From contig JAAFHD010000166.1 in assembly GCA_013298245.1 (NCBI GenBank), positions 1 to 7,684 of the forward strand: DNA of 7,684 bases, read 5' to 3'. The DNA comes from Alphaproteobacteria bacterium (lineage in GTDB: Bacteria > Pseudomonadota > Alphaproteobacteria > Acetobacterales > Acetobacteraceae). Each line of letters starts with the position of its first letter. The first letter of the stretch is position 1. The position numbers were made by a program, and so were the translations under genes. Shown piece by piece: positions 1 to 5,863 of this stretch. Under the pieces are notes generated by a model. It searched no databases, was not told where the DNA came from, and was given only the letters and a program-made list of their open reading frames with translations.

Positions 1-104
1 GACCCGCGCGCGCCTCTGCCGCCCAGCCGGATCACGCAGACTTGACGCGCCACTGACGCCCCTGAGCCAATGCTGCCCGCGTCGGTTCGGGAGCTTGGCG
101 CGGC
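1..104. other. Upstream region of the peroxidase gene, no gene seen
   Basis: No convincing coding frame is visible in this GC-rich stretch. A TTGACG hexamer at 42-47 resembles a -35 box, but no acceptable -10 box lies 16-18 bp downstream, so I do not call a promoter. GGGAG at 89-93 is a plausible Shine-Dalgarno for the gene starting at 105, with a somewhat long 11-nt spacer. Confidence 0.5.
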
Positions 105-1544
105 ATGAGCGTTGCACATGGTGGGCATGTCGGGGCACGCGGCCGCTCGGCGCTGGCCGCTGAACGGCGCCCGGGGTTCCGCAATTTCCTGCGCGCCGCA
201 CCTGCGCGCACGCCGCTGCCCGATGATCTGCTGGCCGCACTCGCGCTGCGCCTCGCACATGAACCGCAGCAGGACCACCCAACCATCCCGGCCGGGTATA
301 CCTACCTGCTGCAATTCATCGCGCATGATTGCGTCTTCACCGACACGCCGTTCTGGGGCGAATTGGGCGCCGAGGCACCCGCGGCCAACACCCGCCTGCG
401 GCGGCTGAACCTCGACACCATCCTGGGTGGCGGGCCGGCGCAATGCCCGCATGCCTATGCCGCACCTGACCGCCTGGCGCTGCGCCTGGGCAAGCTGCGC
501 AGCGGTGCGGCGCGCGACATCCCGCGCATCGGCGTGGACGACAAGGGCCTGACGGATACGTTGATCGCCGATGCGCGCAACGACGACAACGCGCTGGTCT
601 CGCAACTGTCAGTGCTGTTCCATTTGCTGCACAACACCGCGCTGAAGCGCGCGCCAAGCGGCGCCGACCCTGCGATGGCGGCGCACCGCATCGCGCGCGG
701 CACCTACCACGCGATCATCCTGCATGACCTGCTGCCGCGCATCATGGATGCGCGCGTGCTGGCGCATTACGCCGATGGCGGCGCCCTGCTGGACCCCAGC
801 ACGGATGAAGACATCGCGGTCGAATTCAGCCACGGCGCCTTCCGCTTCGCGCATGCCATGGTGCGCCACGAATACCTGGTGACCGATGACGAAGCGCTGC
901 CCGGCGCGGAGGCGCTGGCGCTGACCTCCGCGCGCGGGGCGCAGCGCATGCCCATGCCGCCCAGCTGGGTGGTGCGCTGGTCGCATTTCTTCGACCTGAC
1001 GGCGCGCGGGGCGCAGCGCGCCATGCTGATTCAGCCTTCCTATCCGCCGCAGCTGGCGGCCGCACGCTTCTATCCCGCGATCGACGCGACGGGCCGCGCC
1101 GGGCTGCCCTATCGCGATCTGGTCAGCGCGGAGCTGGCCGGCGGCTGGGCAGTTGGCGCGTTGATGGACGCGCTGCTGGACGCGCTGCCCGCGCACGACC
1201 CACGCGGCGCGGCATTGCGCGATGGCGGCCTCGCGCGGGCCGCCGCGCGGCGCGATGCGATCCGCGATTGGCTGGCCGATGCCGCGCTGCACGCCGTGGC
1301 CGATGCGCCGCCTTTGCCCTTCTTCACCATGTTCGAAGCGCTGCATGGCGGCGGCAAAACCCTTGGCGCGCTGGGCAGCATCATCCTGGCCGAAACCCTG
1401 TTCCCCGCGCTGCGCAACATGGCCGAGGAAAACGCCGCCGCACTGCGCGGCACACCCTTCGCCGGCATCCGCGCGATGCCGGCGCTGATCCGTCTGCTGG
1501 CCCGCGAAAACGGCCTGCAGGCCGCCCAACCACCCTTCCTGTAG
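105..1544 (+). CDS. Animal-type haem peroxidase family protein
   Basis: A 479-residue member of the animal haem peroxidase (peroxidase-cyclooxygenase) superfamily, expected to use hydrogen peroxide or a hydroperoxide to oxidise an unknown substrate. Motifs by comparison with myeloperoxidase: the distal helix QFIAHD gives Gln70, distal His74 and calcium-ligand Asp75; RNDDN at 158-162 gives the catalytic distal Arg158; EFSHGAFRFAH places the proximal haem-ligand His250. The positions that form covalent haem links in myeloperoxidase differ: Ala73 replaces the aspartate, Asp161 sits at the glutamate position and Asn162 at the methionine position. The cyclooxygenase catalytic tyrosine is not evident. 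No signal peptide or membrane segment is seen, so it is probably cytosolic. The start at 105 is supported by GGGAG at 89-93. It is the first gene of a two-gene unit with the small protein 12 bp downstream. The family call is firm, the substrate unknown. Confidence 0.86.
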   Translation: MSVAHGGHVGARGRSALAAERRPGFRNFLRAAPARTPLPDDLLAALALRLAHEPQQDHPTIPAGYTYLLQFIAHDCVFTDTPFWGELGAEAPAANTRLRRLNLDTILGGGPAQCPHAYAAPDRLALRLGKLRSGAARDIPRIGVDDKGLTDTLIADARNDDNALVSQLSVLFHLLHNTALKRAPSGADPAMAAHRIARGTYHAIILHDLLPRIMDARVLAHYADGGALLDPSTDEDIAVEFSHGAFRFAHAMVRHEYLVTDDEALPGAEALALTSARGAQRMPMPPSWVVRWSHFFDLTARGAQRAMLIQPSYPPQLAAARFYPAIDATGRAGLPYRDLVSAELAGGWAVGALMDALLDALPAHDPRGAALRDGGLARAAARRDAIRDWLADAALHAVADAPPLPFFTMFEALHGGGKTLGALGSIILAETLFPALRNMAEENAAALRGTPFAGIRAMPALIRLLARENGLQAAQPPFL

Positions 1545-1548
1545 GAGA
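1544..1548 (+). promoter_or_regulatory. Shine-Dalgarno of the 143-residue protein gene
   Basis: GGAGA begins on the last base of the peroxidase TAG stop codon and lies 8 nt before the ATG at 1557. This fixes the start of the downstream gene and suggests translational linkage with the peroxidase. Confidence 0.7.
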
Positions 1549-1556
1549 CAGAGAGA

Positions 1557-1988
1557 ATGGCAAAGAAGCCCACCACCAAGGCGCCCGAACGCATGACGAT
1601 CGAGGACTACGAGGCCTTCGGCAAGCTGGTGAAATGCTGGTCCACCGGTGACAAGAAATACTTCAAGGGCAAGGTCTATCCGGTGCCGAAGAACCTGGCG
1701 GAATTCGTGCAGCAATGCGCGGATGTGGGTGCGGGGCTGAAGCTGCCCAAGCACATCACCGGCTTCTCGATCAGCATGTTCGACAACTCCACGCTCTATC
1801 TGCGCGTGCCGCCGAAGGAGCGGGTGCTGGCATCCGAAGCCAAGATCGCCGCGGGTGGCGACTACAATGTGCCGTATTTCTATGCCGACCTGGCCTTCGG
1901 CGGCGCGCAGCCGGCGGTGGCGCAGAAGGAAAAGATGAAGTTCCACGCCAGCCGCATCGGCGACTACACCATCAGCTATTGCGAGTGA
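1557..1988 (+). CDS. Conserved-looking hypothetical protein, 143 aa, peroxidase partner candidate
   Basis: I do not recognise this family. It is small and basic (about 17 Lys and 4 Arg against 15 Asp and Glu), with a lysine-rich, probably flexible first dozen residues. The rest alternates likely helical and strand segments (for example ISMFDNSTLYLRVPP at about 72-86 and DYNVPYFYADLAF at about 102-114) and looks like a compact soluble alpha/beta domain. Cysteines are at 27, 54 and 142, not in a metal-binding spacing. There is no signal peptide or membrane segment. It follows the peroxidase by 12 bp with a good Shine-Dalgarno, so the two are probably co-transcribed and may form one functional unit; that is inference from position only. 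GC-rich third positions match its neighbours, so it looks like a real gene. Confidence 0.82.
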   Translation: MAKKPTTKAPERMTIEDYEAFGKLVKCWSTGDKKYFKGKVYPVPKNLAEFVQQCADVGAGLKLPKHITGFSISMFDNSTLYLRVPPKERVLASEAKIAAGGDYNVPYFYADLAFGGAQPAVAQKEKMKFHASRIGDYTISYCE

Positions 1989-2001
1989 CGCTTGTGCGTC
2001 A
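1986..2001. terminator. Hairpin carrying both stop codons of convergent genes
   Basis: TGACGC at 1986-1991 and GCGTCA at 1996-2001 form a perfect 6-bp inverted repeat around a TTGT loop. The left arm opens with the TGA stop of the 143-residue protein gene, and the right arm closes with TCA, the complement of the crotonase TGA stop. The hairpin can form in transcripts from either strand. There is no adjoining T tract, so intrinsic termination by it alone is doubtful; it may stabilise 3' ends. Confidence 0.45.
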
Positions 2002-2796
2002 GCCGGGCTCCCAGCTCGGCTTTCGCCTGGCGCGGAAGGCGGCGATGCCTTCATCGGCCTCGCCGGTGGCCTGGCGCGCGAAGGCATGCGCGCCCGCTTC
2101 GGCATAGGCATCAGTCGCGACGGCGCCCAAGGCGGCGATCAGTTTTTTCGTCTCCGCCATCGCCCCGGGCGCGCCCTTCAGGATGTCGCTGATCACACCC
2201 GCCAGCGCCGCATCCAGCGCCGCTTCATCGGCCAGCACCTCATGCACCAGGCCGATGCCGCGCGCAGACTGCGCGTCCAGCACCTGCGCCTGCAGCACCA
2301 TGCGTTGCGCCTCGCTGCGGCCCATGCGGCGAACCATCCATGGCAGGATTTGCGCCGCGACCAGGCCGCGCCGCACCTCGGGTGCTGAGAAGCGCGCGGT
2401 CGCATCGCACAGCGCGATGTCCGACGCGCAGACGAAGCCCAAGCCACCCGCGAAGACACTGCCCTGGATGCGCGCGACCACCACCTGCGGCAGTGCCGCA
2501 ATACGCGCAAACCGTCGGCCGGTGGCGGTGTTGCGCTTCAACTGCGCGGCCAGTTTCTGCTCGGGCGAGACGTTGTCTTCTGCCACCTCCACCAGGTCCA
2601 ACCCAGCGCAGAAATGCCCAGCCGCCCCTTCCAGCACCAGCACGCGCGCGGTGGTGTCGTGTTCCAATTCATCCAGCAGCACATCGACGGCCTGCACCAG
2701 GGCCATGCTCATCGCATTGCGCCGATGCGGGCGGTTGAGCATGGCGCGCACCACGGCGCCGTCGCGGCGCACCAGCAGCGGGTTGTCTTCGGTCAT
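1999..2796 (-). CDS. Enoyl-CoA hydratase/isomerase family protein (crotonase)
   Basis: A 265-residue crotonase, the usual length for a single-domain family member, expected to act on an acyl-CoA in the cytosol. The first oxyanion-hole segment HFCAGLDL (61-68) and the second, GSVFAGGLGF (112-121), are both present. SAPEVRRGL (137-145) supplies Glu140, equivalent to catalytic Glu164 of rat mitochondrial enoyl-CoA hydratase. The partner Glu144 position is glycine (Gly120), as in many hydratases of the methylglutaconyl or isohexenylglutaconyl type and in some isomerases and lyases, so the reaction cannot be fixed. The C-terminal EGIAAFRARRKPSW is typical of the family. The ATG at 2796 overlaps the stop of the CoA-ligase alpha gene as ATGA and has a strong GGGAGGAA Shine-Dalgarno. 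It probably processes the CoA ester made by that ligase, which is inference from coupling. Confidence 0.93.
   Translation of the reverse strand: MTEDNPLLVRRDGAVVRAMLNRPHRRNAMSMALVQAVDVLLDELEHDTTARVLVLEGAAGHFCAGLDLVEVAEDNVSPEQKLAAQLKRNTATGRRFARIAALPQVVVARIQGSVFAGGLGFVCASDIALCDATARFSAPEVRRGLVAAQILPWMVRRMGRSEAQRMVLQAQVLDAQSARGIGLVHEVLADEAALDAALAGVISDILKGAPGAMAETKKLIAALGAVATDAYAEAGAHAFARQATGEADEGIAAFRARRKPSWEPG
2001..2023 (+). terminator. Candidate rho-independent terminator for the peroxidase unit
   Basis: AGCCGGGCT (2001-2009) and AGCTCGGCT (2013-2021) form a 9-bp stem with one G-U wobble and a CCC loop, followed by T at 2022-2023 (TTT counting the last stem base). It sits just after the plus-strand stop at 1988 and inside the last codons of the opposing crotonase gene. 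The wobble becomes an A-C mismatch in minus-strand RNA, so the structure favours plus-strand transcripts. The short T run keeps confidence moderate. Confidence 0.5.
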
Positions 2797-3647
2797 GTGG
2801 TTCCTCCCAGATGTTCGATCGCTTCGTCGGGCGTGCGCGCGATGCGCGCGCCGGCGGCGTGCAGTGCGGCCAGTTTCGCTTCGGCCGTTTCGCGCAATGC
2901 ACCGGCCAAGGCACCCGCATGGCCCATGCGCCGGCCCTCTGGCGCGTGGCGGCCCATCACCATCGCGACCAGCGGCTTGCCGCGCAAAGCAGGCAGCGCT
3001 TCGGCCAGCGCGTATTCCTTGTCGCCACCAAGTTCGCCCACATAGAGCACCGCGCGCGTCGCCGCGTCATCGGCCAAGGGCGCCAGATACTCATGCGGGT
3101 TGCGCCCGATCAGCGCATCGCCACCCATGTTGATCACAGCGCGCTGGCCGATACCGGCGGCGGTCAGCATGCGCGCGATGGTCAGCGCCAGCGTGCCGCT
3201 GCGCGTCAGCACCGTCACATCGCCCGGCGCGCAGAAAGCGGGCGCGATATTGCCCAGCATGCCTTGGCCGGGAATGCACAGGCCGAGCGTGTTGGGGCCG
3301 ACCAGCCAGGCGCCTGCGTCGCGCGCGGCTTTCGCTGCGCGCAGCGTGTCGTGCACCGGCACATATTCGGCGCAGGCGATGATGCTGCGAATGCCAAGTG
3401 CAGCACAGCGCGCGATGGCATCGGCGGTGCCCTCAGGCGGCGTGTAAAGCACGGCGGCATCGGCACCATCCGGCGGCGCGTCCAGCACGGGGATGCCGTC
3501 CATGTCTTCGCCGCCGCGCCCAAGCTGCACGCCGGCGATGATGGGCGTGCCGGCATCGCGCATCGCCGCCACCTGCGCGCGCGCATAGCGGCCGAGGGGA
3601 TTGAACACGATCACGCGGCGCGGAAAGCTGGCAAGGAACGGAATCAT
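2793..3647 (-). CDS. CoA-binding (alpha, SucD-type) subunit of an acyl-CoA ligase
   Basis: A 284-residue homologue of succinyl-CoA synthetase alpha (E. coli SucD is 289 aa). It should bind CoA and carry the phospho-histidine of an ADP- or GDP-forming acid-CoA ligase. The N-terminal Rossmann-like CoA domain runs from about 9 to 125 and ends in GPNTLG (117-122). TRSGTL (148-153) matches the SRSGTL of SucD. GELGG (204-208) supplies Glu205, and RRMGHAGA (239-246) contains His243, equivalent to the phosphorylated His246 of E. coli. The frame continues upstream to 3923, but that part is antisense to the beta gene; the first ATG that keeps the family N-terminus is 3647. The Shine-Dalgarno there is poor. 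The stop overlaps the crotonase start (ATGA). The divergent beta-subunit gene starts only 12 bp away. Substrate unknown: succinate, malate or another carboxylate are possible. Confidence 0.9.
   Translation of the reverse strand: MIPFLASFPRRVIVFNPLGRYARAQVAAMRDAGTPIIAGVQLGRGGEDMDGIPVLDAPPDGADAAVLYTPPEGTADAIARCAALGIRSIIACAEYVPVHDTLRAAKAARDAGAWLVGPNTLGLCIPGQGMLGNIAPAFCAPGDVTVLTRSGTLALTIARMLTAAGIGQRAVINMGGDALIGRNPHEYLAPLADDAATRAVLYVGELGGDKEYALAEALPALRGKPLVAMVMGRHAPEGRRMGHAGALAGALRETAEAKLAALHAAGARIARTPDEAIEHLGGTT
2801..2808 (-). promoter_or_regulatory. Strong Shine-Dalgarno of the crotonase gene
   Basis: On the minus strand this reads GGGAGGAA, 4 nt before the ATG at 2796, inside the last codons of the alpha-subunit gene. 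It fixes the crotonase start and is much stronger than the site of the upstream alpha gene, so the crotonase may be translated in excess. Confidence 0.75.
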
Positions 3648-3648
3648 C

Positions 3649-3652
3649 AGGA
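3649..3652 (+). promoter_or_regulatory. Shine-Dalgarno of the beta-subunit gene in the 12-bp divergent gap
   Basis: AGGA lies 7 nt before the ATG at 3660 and supports that start over the open frame further upstream. The whole gap (3648-3659) is taken up by this site and its spacer. Promoters for both divergent genes must therefore lie inside the opposing coding sequences; I found no box pair there good enough to annotate. Confidence 0.6.
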
Positions 3653-3659
3653 CACCACG

Positions 3660-4733
3660 ATGCGATTGACCGAGGCCGACGGCAAGGCGCTGCTGCGACA
3701 CCACGGCATCGCGGTGCCACGCGGTGCGATGTGGGGGCAGCCCGATGCACCGCGTGCGGGCATGATGAAGGCGCAGCTGCTGGAAGGCGGGCGCGGCAAG
3801 CGCGGCCTGATCCGTCGCTTTTCCGAAGGTGATGCACCGGCACTGCCCAACGCCTATGCCGAGGAAGCGGTGGAATTCACGCGCGAGATCTACCTGGCGC
3901 TGATGATCGACGGGACCGCGCAATCGCTGGTGCTGCTGGCATCACCCGATGGCGGCGTGGAGGTGGAGAGTGCGGCAGCGCCCATCCGCGTGGCGCTGGA
4001 TGCTGATGCGGCGGATGCGGCGGAACGCGCCTATGCGGCGCTGCGCGCGAGCTTTGATGCTTCGCTCTCCGCGCGGCTCGCGCGCTACGCGTTGCGGCTG
4101 GCACGGGTGATGCGCGCCGAAGCACTGGACTTCCTGGAGATCAACCCGCTGGCCGTCACGCCCGATGGCGCGCTGGTCGCGCTGGACTGCAAGGCCACGC
4201 GCGATGACTGCGCCGCGCTGCCCGAACCGGTTTTGTCCGCGCGACTTGAAGACACCGCCCTGACGCCACTGGAACGCGAGGCCCGGGCGCGCGGTTTCGC
4301 CATGGTGGAATTGCCGGGAACCGTCGCACTGGTCACCGCCGGCGCGGGCCTTGGCATGCTGATGGTGGACCTGCTGGGCGATGCAGGCGCGCCCGCCGCC
4401 TGCTTCATGGACAACATCCAGGGCCATGCGGAGGACACGACCGAAGCGCGGCTGGACATCGCTTTTCGCCTCGCGGAGCGGCCGTCGGTGACAGCCATCG
4501 CCTTCCACACCACGCTCGCCTCGCGCCCGCTGAAGGGACGCGTCGAAGCCCTGGCGGCGATGCTGGAAAAACGCCCCGCGCCGAAGCCGCTGGTCGCGGG
4601 TTTCGCGGCGGCGGGTGCGGCGCTGGCGGGCTTCGATGTGGATGCGGCGCGTGCGCGGCTGGCCGCACTGGGCGTCACGCTGCTGGATGATCCGCGCGCG
4701 GTGGCACGCGCGGCGGCGGCTCACACGAAGTAG
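3660..4733 (+). CDS. ATP-grasp (beta, SucC-type) subunit of an acyl-CoA ligase, divergent form
   Basis: A 357-residue relative of succinyl-CoA synthetase beta (E. coli SucC is 388 aa). The ATP-grasp part is recognisable: LTEADGKALLRHHGI (3-17), then MKAQLLEGGRGKRG (36-49) with nucleotide-binding Lys37 and the glycine loop, REIYLALMID (75-84), and EINPLAVTPDGALVALDCK (160-178) with Mg-ligand candidates Asn162 and Asp176. The segment between the GGRGK loop and REIY is about 25 residues shorter than in SucC. The C-terminal ligase domain begins at about 220 with VALVTAGAGLGM. The GGGAT loop of SucC is replaced near 250-259 by DNIQGHAEDT, and the FGGI motif near 283-290 by HTTLASRP. It probably pairs with the divergent alpha subunit. 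The start at 3660 has AGGA upstream. The 3' end overlaps the converging Rieske gene by 13 bp. Nucleotide and acid specificity unknown. Confidence 0.88.
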   Translation: MRLTEADGKALLRHHGIAVPRGAMWGQPDAPRAGMMKAQLLEGGRGKRGLIRRFSEGDAPALPNAYAEEAVEFTREIYLALMIDGTAQSLVLLASPDGGVEVESAAAPIRVALDADAADAAERAYAALRASFDASLSARLARYALRLARVMRAEALDFLEINPLAVTPDGALVALDCKATRDDCAALPEPVLSARLEDTALTPLEREARARGFAMVELPGTVALVTAGAGLGMLMVDLLGDAGAPAACFMDNIQGHAEDTTEARLDIAFRLAERPSVTAIAFHTTLASRPLKGRVEALAAMLEKRPAPKPLVAGFAAAGAALAGFDVDAARARLAALGVTLLDDPRAVARAAAAHTK

Positions 4734-5863
4734 TTGCCAGCCTCGAAGGCGACCAGTTCTTCGCCGACACCGGCGGGGTCTTCGCCGCGCGCGACACGCT
4801 CCGCCTCGCGCAGCCACATCCGGCGCAGCATCGCGACACCGCGGTCGCTGCTGGCCAGGTGTTCCTCCCCGTGCAGGGTGATGGCACCCTGCCCCACCTG
4901 CGCTTCCCAATCGCCAGGAAAGGCGCGGTGTTCCGCCTCGGTCAGCTCGGTCCAGGCCTTGCCGTTGTAGCTGCTGCGCATGCGGCCGAGTTCGCCCTTT
5001 TCGCGCGCGCGGCCGGCGACCAGGATGCGAAAATGCGTGTCATCCAGCGGCAGAACCCAGCCAATGGATTCGACGCGCCCGCCAGCGCCCAGGCGCGGCG
5101 AGGGCACCACGCGCAAGGTCGGGAAACATGCCTCCGTGATACGGCGCAGCGTGCGTCCATCCTCCAGCTTGCGGAGCTGCACGCTGCGCACACCGCGCGG
5201 TGTCGCATCGAACTCCACCTCCGGCATCACCGCCATCGCGGCGACGAATTGCGCGCCGCTGAACACGCCATGCAGAATCGGCACGTGATAGGGGTCCATC
5301 ACGTTTTCAAAATGCTGCATCCAGTTGCACGGCACCGTGCCCCAGCCGCCGGAACCAAGGCCCGTGCCATCGGTGTCCAGAATTTCGTCCGGCGCCAATT
5401 CCTCCAACTCGCGATAGCGCGGCAGCACCGGCATGCGGTCGGGCGGGCCGAGATAGGCAAACACCATCCCGTAGCGTTCCTGCACGGGATACCACGGTTG
5501 GCGGAAACGCTGTTTCTGGCGGCCGCCTTCCGGCTCGCATGGCTGGTCCAGACACGCACCATCCGGCGCGAATTTCCAGCCATGGTAGCAGCAGCGGATG
5601 CCATCATCCTCCACGCGCCCGTAGTAGAGCGAAGTGCCGCGATGGCAGCAGCGCGGATACAGCAAACCCGGCGCGCCGGCCTGGGTGCGGAACAGGATCA
5701 ATTCCTCGCCCAGCACCTGGATGCTGCGCGGCGTGTCCGTCGCTTCTTCCGATAGCGCGACGGGGTGCCAGTAGCGCCGCAGCAACTCGCCCATCAGCGT
5801 GCCGCGGCCGACGCGCACGAGGTCTTCGCGCACGGCACCTGGCGTGTGGGTATAGGCGCTCAT
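4721..5863 (-). CDS. Rieske non-haem iron oxygenase, alpha subunit (phthalate dioxygenase type)
   Basis: A 380-residue aromatic ring-hydroxylating-type oxygenase, expected to hydroxylate or O-demethylate an aromatic or related substrate using electrons from a reductase. The Rieske [2Fe-2S] ligands are Cys72 and His74 in RCCHRG, and Cys91 and His94 in CCYHGW. The mononuclear iron region is NWMQHFENVMDPYHVPILHG (180-199): Asp190 bridges between the centres, His193 and His198 bind iron, and Asp318 (PGDWEAQ) is the likely third ligand. The C-terminal EEHLASSDRGV (333-343) is typical of phthalate-dioxygenase-like, homomultimeric enzymes. No ferredoxin or reductase gene lies in the window, so electron transfer must come from elsewhere. 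The ATG at 5863 overlaps the receptor stop as ATGA, with GGGAG at 5874-5878 (minus strand). The upstream extension of this frame is antisense to nothing useful and was rejected. Substrate not predictable. Confidence 0.93.
   Translation of the reverse strand: MSAYTHTPGAVREDLVRVGRGTLMGELLRRYWHPVALSEEATDTPRSIQVLGEELILFRTQAGAPGLLYPRCCHRGTSLYYGRVEDDGIRCCYHGWKFAPDGACLDQPCEPEGGRQKQRFRQPWYPVQERYGMVFAYLGPPDRMPVLPRYRELEELAPDEILDTDGTGLGSGGWGTVPCNWMQHFENVMDPYHVPILHGVFSGAQFVAAMAVMPEVEFDATPRGVRSVQLRKLEDGRTLRRITEACFPTLRVVPSPRLGAGGRVESIGWVLPLDDTHFRILVAGRAREKGELGRMRSSYNGKAWTELTEAEHRAFPGDWEAQVGQGAITLHGEEHLASSDRGVAMLRRMWLREAERVARGEDPAGVGEELVAFEAGNYFV

Noticed and set aside
609..2111. A 500-codon open frame on the minus strand across the peroxidase and the small protein
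   Set aside because: It is antisense to two well-supported plus-strand genes, has His-, Arg- and Gln-rich low-complexity translation and no family motif. Long antisense frames are expected in GC-rich DNA.
2183..3133. A 316-codon plus-strand frame across the crotonase and the alpha subunit
   Set aside because: It is Arg/Ser/Ala-rich, antisense to two genes with complete family motifs, and has no supporting start site.
2811..3659. Upstream extension of the beta-subunit frame (open from 2811)
   Set aside because: It is antisense to the alpha-subunit gene, its translation matches no family, and the SucC-type N-terminus begins at 3660 with AGGA upstream.
3648..3923. Upstream extension of the alpha-subunit frame (open from 3923)
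   Set aside because: It is antisense to the conserved ATP-grasp start of the beta gene, and the SucD-type homology begins at about residue 9 from ATG 3647.
4692..4713. GC hairpin near the beta-gene end as a minus-strand terminator
   Set aside because: The 7-bp arms are alternating CG sequence, common by chance here, with an 8-nt loop and no T tract on either strand.
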